This document shows, piece by piece, positions 32,611-44,898 of a DNA stretch of 64,000 bases. A model generated the notes under the pieces. It saw only the letters and a program-made list of their open reading frames with translations, was not told the DNA's origin and ran no database searches. The stretch is taken from assembly GCA_033558025.1 (NCBI GenBank), contig JAUCEF010000011.1, forward strand, positions 868,001 to 932,000, given 5' to 3'. A program made the translations under genes and the position numbers. Position 1 is the first letter of the stretch; each line of letters begins with the position of its first letter. Source of the DNA: Phytophthora sp. 'mugwort'. Taxonomy: Eukaryota; Oomycota; Peronosporomycetes; Peronosporales; Peronosporaceae.

Positions 32611-35600
32611 TTACTCAGGGGCTTCCAAGATGACTTGACGGTTGAGTCCATCCATCATACGCGGTATTGTTAGACACCACTGCTGCGCCGGTGGCCTGTG
32701 ATTGAGTGCACTAGTAAACCTTTCGCACCGTCGGCTACAAATACCCCGAGGAACGCGACTGATCTGCTGATGGTTGTCGTCACGGGGATAAGGTTTCAGC
32801 AACGAAACATGAAATCGGGAAACAGGCGCAAACCAGGAGGCAGCGTGAGGCGATAACGCGATGGACTCCATGGTGACGTATTCGACTATATATGGGCCCA
32901 AGAATCGAGATGCCAGCTTGCGACGGCCTGTAGTGCCGACATGAGCTAGGTCTAAATTTAGCTGTCGATCAGAACTTGGTCGCCGACTGCGAAATTTGGT
33001 GTTGACGGTGTTGATCGAAAGACGTGGTTATGCGCTGCTGAGCTGCCGCCGTGGCATCCTGGCCTTCGCCGAGAAGTGCCTGTTGGTGCTCGACAAAGCT
33101 GGATCCGGCTGGAATGACTGCAGGCTGGGGCGGTAACGCTAGATCCTTGACTGGCCGAGGCTGGTATCTGAGGTCAGCTTCGAACGGGGACATACCGATT
33201 CTCCAGTGAGGTTGCGAGTTATAGGCAAATTCAGCGAATTGTAAGAATTAATCCCAGTCGGTCTGGTGTGGTCCGATAAAATGTCGTAAGAATTCGAGCA
33301 CGAACTTGTTTGTCACCTCTGATTGGCCATCCGTTGCTGGATGAAAACCTGAGCTGAGCCGAAGCCGAGTGTCCTGATGCTGCATGATGCCTGACCACAT
33401 CTCTAAAATCAGCTTGACGTCTCGATCACTGATGATCGAGTGGAGTAACCCGTGCAACGGCTGATAGGACGATAAAAAAATCGTTACCACGTCGGTGGTC
33501 GATGTGTCCGTGCTGTGGGCAGGAAGTGAGCTCGTTTTGTGAGGCTATCCATGACGACGAGAATCAAATCAAACTTCCTAACTTTGGTCTCCGGTAAACG
33601 CACAAGCAAATCCATGCCGATGTCACTCCAACGACCAGCAGGAACATCGAGAGTGTGCAAATGTCCTGGACATTTTCCGCGGGGACTTTATTGCGTTGGC
33701 ATTGTTCGCAAGAAGCCACGAAAGACTGAATATCCGCGCACATGCGTGGCCAATAGAATTGTGCTGCCACTAGCAGTCGTGTCTTGTGCTGGCCAGGATG
33801 TCCTCTGGTGACATCGTCATGTTCCTCGAACAGTAACTGGTTGCGCAGATTTGCGTCCGGAATGCAGAGGCGACGAAGGACCGTCGAGTTGACTTAAAAG
33901 TAAAGAAGACCATCCGTCAACGAGAATCTAGCGATACTGCGTGATGTACTGGGGGATGCCTCACACACACAGCGAACGAACTATTGGCCCAAAGTATGCG
34001 TCGCTCGTGTACTTTTGGCGACACTGGGTAGGGATACTGGACCGAGTGAGACGTTGTGGAGAAGCGCATGTGGTTCCTCGGAAGCGTCCAAAGCTGCAAA
34101 CGCACGAAGAATGGTCTGGCGCTTGGGAGGTGCCCTCGAGACACAGTGGGTTACGTGAGATTGTATCGGCGACAATGTTAATGGAGCCAGCTACCCATCG
34201 AAAGCGGGGCTGGAAAAGCGCCAACTCATTTAGCCAACGGGCCAGACGTTGTGAACACGTCTGCTGCGTGAGTAGATTCTCGAGTGTCTTGTTGTCCGTA
34301 TTGATGAAAAAGGGGTTGTCAACCAATTAGACCTTCCGAAAACGCATTGCATGAAGTGAACGAGCAGCTCTTTTTCGCGGGTCGGACGGATAATTTCTGC
34401 CGGACAGCGTTCAACCTCCGTACGCAATGATCTTCTCTGAACCATCATCGGCTACGTGAAACAAATATCCTCCAATTGCGAAGTCACCAGCATTGATGTT
34501 CACGTGGAAAGGTCGAGTGAAATCTGGATTCACGAGCGCAGCTGCGGAGGATAGCCGAATCTTGAGCTCGTTTAAGACTTTACGATGCACATCGCCAAAC
34601 TCCATTGGTTCTGGCGACTACGTCCCTTGGTGAGATCAATAAGCGGGACGCTGAGCTCCGCGAAATCAGGACAGAACCCAAGAAAGTATCCACACGTCCG
34701 TAAAAATTTGGAGACCCTGCTTCGTCTTGGGCACGGGCCAGTATCGAATGAGCTCTGCCTTGCCGGATCCATTCGTACGCCCTTGCGACCAATTCGCTCA
34801 CCTAGACAAGGGATCTCCGAAGCGCAAAACGTATACCTGGATAGCTTACTGAACAACTGCTGCTCCTGGCATCGTTCGAACACTTTCTCCAGAACCGCCA
34901 GGTGTTCTTCCATTAATTCGGTCGGCGTCAAGATGAAAAATGTCGTCGAAGTAGGTCGGCAAAGTCTTGTTGATCGGCAAAAATGTGCTGCACCAAACGG
35001 TTAAAGCACAAAGGGCTGCTGGAGATTCCCATAGGTGTAACGAGGTATTCAGATAAGCCACCGGGGGTAGCAAAGGCTGTATAGGTACGGAATTGAATCC
35101 TCGTCAAGGCGCACCTGGTAGAAACCCCGGAGCAGATCCATCGCCGAAAATGTTCGTCCCGTTGCCATAGCACGGTTAGTCTCATCCTTACGAGGAATGA
35201 GGCTGACTGGAACCCTCAGCATTGATACCCCTGAATTCATGAACGATTCGCCACTCGCCATTAGCCTTCCACACGCAGAAACTAGGTGCGCAGTATGGAG
35301 AGATGGAAGGGCGAATACCCTTAGCGGTGATCATCTCAAGTGTCCATGCCCGGATAGCCTGGTGCATTGTGGCTGATAGCGGATACTGCTTGTGGTGAAC
35401 TAGGACGCCGTCGTTGAGCTCAATCGTGGCTTTCATACCGTCAAATCGAGCTGGGGGTACGGGTAATAGCTCCGATCGGAAGACTGTGTCCTTGCAGCGA
35501 ATAACAAAGGAGCATACGGAATTGTCGACGAGGTTCTCCTTAGTCAGCTTGGTCGCGGAGGCAGGATTGTCTCCGGCAGAAATAAAAAGAAGTACTCGTT

Positions 35601-37459
35601 ATCCGACGCCCGTAATAGTTTTTTTTTTCAGCTGTCGGGTTGATACCAAACGGTTCATGTCACGTGCAGATAAATACCCGTGCTGGGTGATATAATTGAG
35701 AGCGACCTGTTCAGTGGTTGAAGGAGCACGGCGCAACGCCGATTGGCGAAAACGACCAACGGTCCGAGTACGAGGTACTTGCACGCGTTGCTGAAAGTTG
35801 AGCTGGGTGTCGGATGAGCGAGGATGAACAGTGTGGTCCCCAAATTGATGTCGGCGTTAACACTTGAGATCCATGGCATTCGCAGTAGTACATCACGCCC
35901 TTCGGGAATATCAATTGACCAAAGTCTAACTTTCATAGGGCTCAAAGCCAGGAAGACCAATCGTAATCGTAGTCACTGGTCGCGGACTCGTAATAGACTT
36001 CCCGCCACCGAGTTGAAGCTCCAAACGAATAGGACAATCGCGAACTGTAAGATGTAGTCGCGAGGCAAACTGCGGAGATATTGCGTTGAAGGAAGCCCCA
36101 CAGTCTAGCAAAATAGAGCAGACCAGGTCATCAATAGAGCCTGACTGCTCCAGAAAACCATAAACGCCACGTCGCTTGGGGGGCCGTCGCCAGTTATCCG
36201 TCGCGTAGTTGAACGATTGCGAAGTTGCAACCGCGTTGCTAGCAATATGGTTGGCTGGCTCACCTGCGGTTGTATGGTCACCACCAACAGGAAGGTGCTC
36301 AACGGAGCGCCAGCCCGTCGAGCCATTTTGTTTTTTGCTACACGGGACTTGCCCTTGTTCGGGCAATCCGGTGCGATGTGGCCTTTCACGCCACAGATAT
36401 GACAAATGGCATTCTTGAGAGAGTCGGGATCGTGGCGTCGAGGCAGCTTGCCTTTCTGGACTCGTCGGATACTGGAGCAGATTTGCTGGTCGTGCCTCGA
36501 GCTCTGGTCTTCTTTTCCTTGGTGGTAGCCGGTTCCCGTGCATCCTCAAAGCGCTGTACGTGCTCAATTGTATGTTGCAGCGTTGCAGGCAAAGATTCTG
36601 CGAGATGTGCATACTAGTGTCTGGACGGAGGTTCTGTTGGTAAAACCAACGTTTCACCATCTCAGGGTATTCCAACGAATATTGGGAAAGCCGCAGCATA
36701 AACTTAGCTGTATACTCCTGCAGAGTACCCGTTGCCCGCAGATCGTAGAGTCGGGACAGCAGCTTCAACTCAAAATCGCTGTCGTGAAATCGAACACGTC
36801 GCTGATGCTTGAACACGTACCAGGAACGGGGGTCTCGCCTAGCGTTTGCATGAATTCCCAGACATCTCGTACGTACCCAAGTAGGGAAGCACTAGGTCCA
36901 CAAAGCGAGAGTCGTTGCTGTCACGCTCGGCGGCGTAGCTGCTAAAGTGCTCCTCAATCTGGAAGATCCAGAGCTCCAGGTTCTCCCTAACCGTGTCGTT
37001 GAACTTGGGCGGCTCGGCTTTGCTCCGTTGTCTGCTTGCCCCGGCCTGATTCTCGAAAATTTGATCTGTATGCGCGCTGGTTGGTCCAGAAAGGCTTGGA
37101 ACTGGTGATGTTGTTGTTACATGGCCTGTTGTTGTACAGCCACATCTTCTGCATCACTTGCAGCATTACGCCCTGCTCAGAGGCCTGAGGGTGAGCTGTA
37201 GACGAACCCGGTGTCCCACAGTTGACGACGGCATTCCCGCCCCGACGGGTGGCGAGGCTCCCACTGATGATGCACCCAGGACCTCAGAGGGCGTCGAGTT
37301 GTTCATGTCGATGCGAGGCTGCTGATGTGGGCGCAAGTTCGGTGACTCGTCTTCTGCCGGACGAGGCGTTTTCATGCCCTGTTGAGCTGAAAGTCGAAAT
37401 CGAAGTCGAACACGAATTAGGGTTAATTCGGTCATAAGTAAAGCCTTGCATTCGTTCAA
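32611..37459 (-). pseudogene. Gypsy gag-pol (gag, protease, RT, RNase H, integrase), frameshifted
   Basis: From the upstream end, gag starts near 37459; a retrotransposon gag block follows (35926-36816 frame, SRLYDLRATGTLQEY). A CCHC knuckle (CHICGVKGHIAPDCPNKG) lies near 36360-36410. Protease LLDCGASFNAISPQFASRL is near 36060-36110. RT includes IRPSISPYCAPSFCVWKANG near 35290, FRGIN and the YFDDIF catalytic box near 34940. RNase H includes FFINTDNKTLENLL near 34300. Integrase has CEQCQRNK near 33700, IISDRDVKL near 33420 and HPATDGQSEVTNKFV near 33330. A C-terminal FHVSLLKPYP lies near 32790. There are at least six frame changes. Domain order (RT before integrase) fixes it as Ty3/gypsy. Confidence 0.88.
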
Positions 37460-37485
37460 TCAGATTTTTACTCAAATTTCAAAAT

Positions 37486-37722
37486 TGTCACGTAATAGCT
37501 GAAAACGAGCTGAGTCTTGGCAACTTGGGTTGTTGAAGGCAAAATGAAGCCTGAATGCATTTGAGTTAAAGGAAAGAAATAAAGCGTGCGCGGTGGTTAC
37601 CAACAAGCGCAGAGTAGAACTAGTGACGGTTACCAACGAGCAAAGAGGAGAAACTAGCGGTGGTTATCTACGTACCATGTCGTTAGCAACAGATGCCGAG
37701 CATTCGTCGAGCGTCCGCTACA
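37486..37722 (-). repeat. 5' LTR of the gypsy element
   Basis: Begins TGTCACGTAATAGCT and ends CGTCCGCTACA on the plus strand, giving the canonical TG...CA ends. Confidence 0.9.
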
Positions 37723-37926
37723 AGTGGTCTTATGGCGAATCGTACAGCACTAGTTGCATGTGACTTCTCGAAGAAGATGATGCTTGGAAACGTACCTGTG
37801 GCTACAGTCTACAAGGCATGCATCATGTTGACGAACGCCTTACCTTTTTGTTTAGGAAACAAGCACAGTAAATATGTTGATGTAGATCCGTCTTCAATAG
37901 ATGAGTACCTCCGTTTGCAAGATTAG
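37723..37926 (+). pseudogene. Harbinger-type transposase, 3' part, after gypsy insertion
   Basis: Begins with the duplicated AGTGG and reads on as EWSYGES (catalytic Glu region), then FSKKMMLGNVPVATVYKACIM, LTNAL and VDVDPSSIDEYLRLQ before a stop at 37926. With the block at 31682-32284 it forms one transposase. The insertion falls at the codon of the catalytic Glu. Confidence 0.75.
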
Positions 37927-38640
37927 CGAGAAGGTTAACCTAATGCAGAATTGATTTCTTAATGGTGTCTACCAGTGCATCAAGCCCCATTTTTTCCTCG
38001 TGGCGATCGTAGTGATGTTCCTCTCGTTCTGCCTTAAGCTGTGCTTCCTGCAACTCGATAGTTTTTCAGCGCAGGGCATTCTGCGTTTTATACTTACGAC
38101 GCGCCAATTTGAGCTGTAGCTGCTGCAGCTCACGTCCGCGAGTATTCTTCTTCGGGCGACCGACCTCGCTCTCTAACTGCTTGTCGATGAGTTCTATCGT
38201 GTCGTCGTGTTGGCGCATTTAGCCTTCTCGCATTCCTTAGGCTGAGCACCTTTGACGCGCTCAGATAGCACCATTGCCGCGCTCATACAGCCTCTTACCC
38301 GCTGTCTCCATGAGCTTGTCTCCGTGATGCTCTTCTTGTCTATGTTTTGCGCTTAACTTTTGTCTGCTCCTTGTCCGCGTTTTTAAACATAAATTTTGCG
38401 ACAACTTGGCGCCCGCCTCCAAGTTCGTGGTCTCTTCAAGCAGCATCATTTTCTCTATTTTCGGCTCACCTGACCCCATGCGAAACTCGCTCCCCTCTGA
38501 CCGCTTTTTGTACAATGTCTTCAAAAACATTATAGTGATCAGAGCAAGCACGGCATGTGGACGGGAGTCGCAGTGGCGCTGCTGCAGAGCTGACCACGTC
38601 TTCTCAACTCTTCCCTACGTTTCAGTAATCATCTGTAACG
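37927..38640 (-). pseudogene. Lys/Glu-rich degenerate ORF, possible Harbinger accessory gene
   Basis: The minus strand holds broken frames rich in Lys, Glu, Arg and Gln, for example GEPKIEKMMLLEETTNLEAG near 38420. A helical stretch near 38000-38200 contains ELQQLQLKLARRK. Harbinger elements often carry a second, oppositely oriented gene for a Myb-like DNA-binding protein with such a coiled tail. Its position right after the transposase 3' end makes that reading attractive, but no Myb motif is visible. Low confidence. Confidence 0.3.
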
Positions 38641-39290
38641 GGGTTACATGAAGAGTGCCAAGTCACTCTTCAAAATGGTGTACCCAAGTACACTAAGTGA
38701 TTGTGATGAATCCACCTGATGCTGCAAGACTGGCTGACCTTCCTAAGGTTTGCCGAAATGTATTGATTACTTGACGTTAGAATCCAATCTGTCTTCCTCT
38801 TTAGCTTGGGTGTTTATTGGAATAAGAAACCGCCTTGTCCCAACATCCTTGGGTTCTGTGCAGAACAATCCACCCCTTCCCATCTACACTACAGATCGAG
38901 TGGACATGTATGCGTGGGACAAAACGCTTCATGAGCAGAATGCACTATATCCCCCCCCCAGAGTTTTGCACATCCGTGGAAGGAATGCGACCCCCCCTTG
39001 TCCCTCTCAACCAATAAATTATCTGGTCCATTTTTTGCTAACCATATCCAGTTAACCGATCAGAGCAACTAATATTAGGGCCACTGTGATGAGGCTGGCG
39101 TGATGAGTATGTTCATTACGAAACACCTGATGCCATGGTCGAGCGCTACGTTAAAGCGTCGGGTGACAGCAAGCTTTAGCAACACATGGAGCGGCGTCGT
39201 GCGAAGTCCGACAAATAACTAGTGCAAGAGGCGCTGCCCGAAAATCGGCGATAACACAGCTTGCCCATGCCTGAGTAAGACCGGTCGGTT
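38641..39290. other. Intergenic
   Basis: Nothing recognised apart from short open frames; probably transposon debris. Confidence 0.35.
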
Positions 39291-39300
39291 TTTACTTTTG

Positions 39301-40240
39301 CTATGATTGCTTTGCTGACACGTATGGCTTTTGCCGTGGCATGCAATGGCCCCACGAATTCTCTAGGTCCTCTAGACCCACCCAGGCAACGAGCAAATTG
39401 TAATCCTTGGTTCGATAATACCTCTGGTGGCTTCGCAACTCACGAACGCCCAGCACTGTTCCTTTGGCAGTGACGTGTTGGATAAGTTTATCGGTGACGT
39501 TCCAACTCACTGTCCGCGTAGAACTTCAACTGCGAGACATGCACAGTGGGATCTTTGCCGTTGACCAAACTTTTAATCCGGAACGCGTTCTTCTTCGCGC
39601 GGATAACTGAGTAAGGCCACGTCCACGCGACGAGTAGCTTGTCCTTGTGCTTGTCATCCACGCGAGAACACAGCACGTAGCCTCCTACCGAAAATGTTAC
39701 TACACTCTCCCCCCTAGCCTTCCTCTTATTGAGAAGCTTCTGTTTCTCGCAGGCGGGGAGCGTGTCTCGGTACATATCGATGATGGCCGGGTGGAGGCCG
39801 TCCACAACGCTGGCGATCTTAGTAGGATGGGGTGTGAGCAACTGCATTTTTATAGTCGGGACAAACACGTCTGGGAGATAAGCTGGCCGTGGCAGCCCTG
39901 CGCACAATTCCATCGGAGCATGGCTGCCCAACGACGGCAACGCCGTGTGGTTCAAACCCGACTGGACGACTGGGATTAGGGCTGGCCAGTCGCGAGCGTG
40001 CATTTTGTACTCAAGAAGCAATGCTCGTAGCACGGCGAGCACATCACGGTTCAATCGCTCTACTGATCCGTTTATCCATGGCAGTAAACGACTGCTGGCT
40101 TTTGAGATGCCTGCAAACGTCGGCGATGACCTCGCTCGTGAAATGGCTACCGTTGTCTGAAATCCACGTGTGCGGGGTGCCGAAGCGAATTTTCAACCGC
40201 CACTGCACTTGTGGGTCCATCGCAGGCCGTTAATTCGCAA
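39301..40240 (-). pseudogene. Gypsy (chromovirus-type) integrase C-terminus and chromodomain fragment
   Basis: The minus strand reads TWISDNGSHFTSEVIADVCR (integrase catalytic region) near 40130-40190 and then LRALLLEYKMHARDWPALIP near 40000. VVTFSVGGYVLCSRVDDKHK lies near 39660-39720 and PTVHVSQLKFYADSELE near 39510-39550. A chromodomain-like end follows (LIQHVTAKGTVLGVRELR, NLLVAWVGLEDLENSW; 39330-39490). Stops and a frame change break it. No RT, gag or LTR of this copy is present, so it is a 3' fragment of an element different from the one at 32285. Confidence 0.8.
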
Positions 40241-41359
40241 AAATGGGTCGCGCCATCCTTCATTACCAAGAGATATTTGCTTGTGCCAAAATTATATCCT
40301 AGAAAAAAAAATCTCAATGTAATGCGTCATTGCGTTCATTACATCGAAATGTCTCTCCCCATGGTCGTTGCACCGTACGGCGACCCTCTACATGTTGACA
40401 GAGTAGGCAACGCTTCAGAAACGTAGCTGTGTTTGCTGTAGCTTACTGATAGCGAATATACGCTGGATAGCGTGATCTGAGTCGACTGAGACCACTGCTG
40501 ACATGCACGTCTCAGCTGACTCCATCTTAAGTCTCTCGAACGACTCCAGATCGTATGGGATCAGACGGCTTTGGCGTCAGTAGAGCAGGTATCAATCGCA
40601 TCCCGCCAGTTCAGCTGGGCCCATGACCTCGGACTCAGCAACTTGTTCTGCGTCGACACTTCTGGTAAGCTCGACCACTTGTTCGTCGTATTCGCTGAGT
40701 TTCCTCCCCTGCGGTTTGACCGTGAAGTCTTGGTCTATCGAGATCGCGGCTGGTCTCGCTTACCCGGAGCTCGTCCTTCGAGAAGCCGGATGATCTCGAC
40801 GAGTTCTTCACCATGTAGACGAGTTCTGCGTCACAGAGCGACCGCCAATGGACCTCCGTCACCGACTTGCCCGCGACAAGCCAACGCTCAAGTCATTTGC
40901 ACTGACTCCGGCTAACGGCGAAGGTCTTGCTAGCTTCGAAACTCTTTGAGTGGTCACCTTAACCGTTGTCACGATCGCTCAGTCCCATATTCACACCCCA
41001 ACTGAGTAGGTTCTAAAATAGAAGTTGTATCGACTCAGCTGAGTTCTCCACAGCTTCATTTCGTGCATATACTTCATGCAATGGATCCAGTACTTTTCTC
41101 CTTTCCACCAGGCCTGAATTCCTGCCGCTTGGTGGTGGTCAACATGTGGCACCGCAGTGCTAGCTTTCGTCTGCAAGTTACACCCTCTGCAGACGATTCT
41201 CTCGTTGCTTTTGCCGTAAGTAATCAAACAATAAGCCTCCACAGGAAAAAAAATGAGAAGTATTCCCACATTGGTTTGTTATAGCCGATCTATTTGACCA
41301 TGAACAATCCCCCGAGCTCTTTGGGTGGTCGTTAAAAAAACGAAAATGGCATATCACCA
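40241..41359. other. Intergenic/retrotransposon 3' flank
   Basis: No gene recognised. It should contain the 3' untranslated end of the gypsy element to its right, but no copy of the 657-bp LTR found at 44242 is seen, so the 3' end of that element appears lost. Confidence 0.4.
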
Positions 41360-42400
41360 TTAAGGATCGCCTCCACTGCGTACTTGTCGGCGCTCGTCGG
41401 CTTCCCAGCTGCCTTCGGGAAGGAGTTCCTCATCGAAATCGAAATCGGCATCGAAATGTTGGCCTTCGTTGAGTTCATCAGCAAGCCGAGTCGTCGGTCT
41501 TTGCACCGAATCTATTACCACTTTCAACCGGGATAGATGTACCACCGGATAAACCCGATAACCACTCTTATCAGGAAGGTCCAGTTCGTATGCAAACTCC
41601 TCGATTTTCTTCTTCAGTCGAACGGGTCGTGCCATCGATGAGCCAGCCTTTTCTTCAAACCAGACGTAACGCGTTCCATGAACAGCCAGAGCTGGTCGCC
41701 TTCTTCGAACAGGAACTTTTGGCTCTCGTCCGACTTGGTTGACATCTCATCAACCGACTCGGATGGTTCAGCTGAGCTCGGTATGGCTTCGCATTCTCTC
41801 TTACCGAGTCGTGCATTGTGCTCCTCGACTCGCCAGTTACTGCTAACACCAGTAATCATCACCCTCACGGCTTAGGTTGTGCGCTACCGTGGGAACCCAA
41901 TCATTAGCCCGTCTAACCCACAGTTCGTGAGTGTCAGGACTCGGCTGACGACGGCGTAGGCTGAACTCAGCCATCGGCCGACTCGATACACTGAGCGATT
42001 CTGTTGGATCATCAGTGGTCTGTTTACCATACGCCGACTCGCCTAACTTGGCGTTGCGTGATTTGAGGAGTAGACTACGGCTTCGTCAGGCAACTTCGGC
42101 GTCGAGTTGTAGATCCAGCCGTATACCAGCTGGTATCATAAAGTCGGTGCCCAATATCAGGTCAACACCCGCATGGTGTGACATAATCCAGACTTCAATC
42201 TCGTAATCCATCTGCCAGCCGAGTTGCACTTTAACCACTGCTCTGGTCGTAGTGGACGCCTTGCCCTTACCAATCCCTTGCACATTGATCGTAGATCAGT
42301 CCTTGCATGCCGCTTCAATCGCAGCCGCCGTGCGAGCGATTCGCTTATAGCTGAGACGTTTGCGCCAGTATCGAGCAAATCTTCATTCGCTCGTCATCCA
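41360..42400 (-). pseudogene. Gypsy protease and integrase C-terminus, RT missing
   Basis: Protease: MLDTGANVSAISESLARRLR near 42320-42378, followed by VDLILGTDFMIPAGIRLDLQ near 42110-42170 (a catalytic DTGA motif and the usual flap-ILG signature). After about 42000 the next recognisable sequence is the integrase tail: LFEEGDQLWLFMERVTSGLK near 41650-41710, then RPVRLKKKIEEFAYELDLPD and YPVVHLSRLKVVI (41500-41635). The whole RT, RNase H and integrase core, roughly 2.5 kb in a complete element, are absent. It is an internally deleted copy. Confidence 0.75.
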
Positions 42401-42744
42401 CCGCACCCATCACGAGGGCTCGCATACAAGCTCGGCGATCGAACTTCTGTGCTGATCACCAGCCCATGCGCTATCCTGGGCGCAGCTTCACTGTCACTTC
42501 GCGGTCGTCAACTTTTCCTCGTCGCCGGGCCTCTACCCTCACGCTTGTTATAACCCGACGATCTTCTTCTGGATCGCTGAGCTCATCATTTTCACATTCA
42601 AGTCCGTCGTTTCTCTCACCCCATATCTCGGGCCGTTGCATTTCGCCTAGAAAAGCAAACACGTAGTTCGCTTCCGTCCCCGGCTCAGCTAACTGTGGCA
42701 GCCCGATATTCTCCAACCCAGTTAGTGTTGGCGGGCTGCCGAGT

Positions 42745-44163
42745 TTAAATCCTTCGGCTCGTAGATGTCGTGGAATCCGGTAGGCACAGCCGACTTATCG
42801 ACCGACGATTGGACAAAGTTGATGAGCTTCTCCAGGCGCTGGAATTACATACAGCGCCCGACTTCGTGCACCTGCTTGCAGAACCTACAGTGTCAGCTGC
42901 AATAGTGTGCCGAGTTGCTGTTAGCGCCACACGCCCCACATGGTCCGTATCGTGGACGCTCTCGGTAATCATCTCGCCGACCATGGCGATCAAAACGCTG
43001 ATGTCACGAGAGTCATCTAGGCGATCGAAACGACGGCGTTCACGCGAGTCATCTTGGCGATCTCGGCGGCCAGACGTATTGAAAGACTGACTGGTCGCGT
43101 TTGGACGTCTACCAGCCGAGTCAGCTCGGACAGCTGAGTCCCTGGAACGGTCGCTGACTCCCCCCGCGTCGAGATATTCTTGGTGTCGGTTGGAATCAGA
43201 CTCGCCATAGTCATTTTCGTCGCTGTCGCCGTCTGACAAGCCCGCTGACCGGGTTCGTTGACTCGGCTGTCGTCGGTCGACACCGCGGTAGAGATCGTCA
43301 ACTGACGCATTGGCAAGTGTGACTCGGCGATCGCGGCCATCATCTCGGCGTCTTCGGCGGTCATCTCGGCGGGGTTCATGTCGGTCATCTCGACGAGGTT
43401 CGCTCCGCCGACTTCCATGGTCTCCACGTCTAGTTTCAGGAATCTTCGGGAGTGGGATCTTGTTGGGGTCCCCGTCGAACTCGGCGATGCGCTTAGCGAT
43501 CATCGGTTTAGCTCCTGGGGGCTTTTCCAGGCCACACACAGCTCGCAGTCGACATTTCCAGTAGGTCAACTGCATACCAGCTCGGCGGAGGTCCCAGCTT
43601 AATAGAATCAAGCTGTTTGGGCGGCTGTTGCAGCGGTAGCCCGTAGCCATTAGCAGCAGCACCGTATCTTCGGCGAGTTCGTTAATGCTGTTACTGCTCA
43701 CCGGCTGAGCAAACTCCGGGCCTATGATCGACCGTTTTGTCTGGGCATTAAATTCCGGTGCGAACATCATCGTCCAATCCGACTGGGACCTCATTTCTTC
43801 GCCGAGTCGCGCCAAAACCTTCTTTGCGCTCGGCGTGTCGGTGTTACATGTCGCTCTTGACACTAGGGGTGGACGTTCCCCTTGAGCAACACCGTGATCT
43901 TCATCGTCCATATCATCGCCGAGTTCCGCGAACAACTCGGCTGTCGTCTTCACATACCCAATTTCAGCCTTCTCCTCATACTTTTCATCACTTCCCTCTT
44001 CATCTCCTTGGTCTTCAGTCTCGTCTTCGTCAAACCGGACGCTACCGGTGGCTTCTACCGTCAGATCAGCGATCATCCCACCAGTCGAGCTCAACCCCGC
44101 GAGGGGTGAACCTCCAGCTGTCACAGGGCTTGCTCCGCTTGACGTCGACATTCCCTTGCCCAT
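42745..44163 (-). pseudogene. Gypsy gag-like ORF with Arg/Asp-rich region
   Basis: A 473-codon minus-strand frame starts at ATG 44163 (MGKGMSTSSG). It has an acidic region (DEDETEDQGDEEGSDEKYEE), a central part with WDLRRAGMQLTYWKCRLRAV, then a long Arg/Asp-rich stretch (RRDDRHEPRRDDRRRRRDDG). Near 42880-42950 a knuckle-like CGACGANSNSAHYC and CRFCKQVHEVGRC appear in another frame, so a frameshift precedes it. The next domain downstream is the protease at about 42378. An LTR with probable primer site (GGTGCCGCGACCCGGGA near 44220-44240, minus strand) lies just upstream. This supports gag of a gypsy element. Confidence 0.65.
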
Positions 44164-44241
44164 CCTGCTCAGTATTTGAAACTTGATTAACTTGGCACCC
44201 GCAAAAACAAGCACACCCTGTTCCCGGGTCGCGGCACCAGT

Positions 44242-44898
44242 CGTGGTATTGCATCACACACAAAATCGTCAGATGTGGTTACTTAGACAAGAACCACAAC
44301 AATAGCCGAGCTAGTCGGCCCTTGTTGGCCTGCGCTGGGTTGCCCCTAGCGGTTCATCCCTTCGGGACAGTGGCGTCTCGCTTCCTCCGAGACCACGTGC
44401 CCCAAGCCAGTCCATACACAGAGGTCAGCTGAGCTGACTGCCTCCGGCTTAGATATTCCGTGTCCTCCGCTAAAGAGCGGACGACGGCGCGTTAGCGCTT
44501 TGACGGGTCGCCGAGAGCAAAGGCTTCTTGGCTAGAAGTGTTACGGTACCCGGGCTGTACGGCGTACCGGCCCGCCGAGTTCGGCAGGGCTTGTTCCTTC
44601 GCACTTGGTGAGACACACCCTTCCCCGGGCCGACCTAGTTCTCTTGGCGCTGTCAGTCAACAAGCTATGCCTCTCGGGTGTCAACGGTAACCATAATCCA
44701 GCCCGTGCAGCGACTTACCGGATAATGTACACTTGTCTTGAACTTGGAAAGAGTTACTCTGCTATTATTTTATCTCCCGGGAGCACTCAAGGGGCTCTTC
44801 CTAGTAACTATGTTCCTATTCAAATATCAAGTGAAATGAAGTTCGCTCGGATCTCGACCGATTCTTCGCAAAGATCTCAATGTAACCACCCGAACTCA
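44242..44898 (-). repeat. 657-bp LTR (5' LTR of the minus-strand gypsy)
   Basis: On the minus strand it begins TGAGTTCGGGTGGTTACATT at 44898 and ends GATGCAATACCACG at 44242. A primer-site-like GGTGCCGCGACCCGGGA and gag follow. It matches the sequence at 46117-46774 in inverted orientation, with only a handful of differences seen. Confidence 0.85.

Larger units (their letters stand above)
32285..37722 (-). mobile_element. Ty3/gypsy LTR retrotransposon with both LTRs and 5-bp target duplication
   Basis: A complete but decayed element of 5438 bp on the minus strand. LTRs of 239 and 237 bp (32285-32523 and 37486-37722) are about 88 percent alike by my alignment. The flanks are AGTGG at 32280-32284 and AGTGG at 37723-37727, a direct target-site duplication. 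A polypurine tract (AGGAGGGAGGGACC on the minus strand, about 32524-32537) sits next to the downstream LTR. The internal part encodes gag, protease, RT, RNase H and integrase in Ty3/gypsy order. The LTR divergence and the frameshifts say the insertion is old. Confidence 0.92.
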
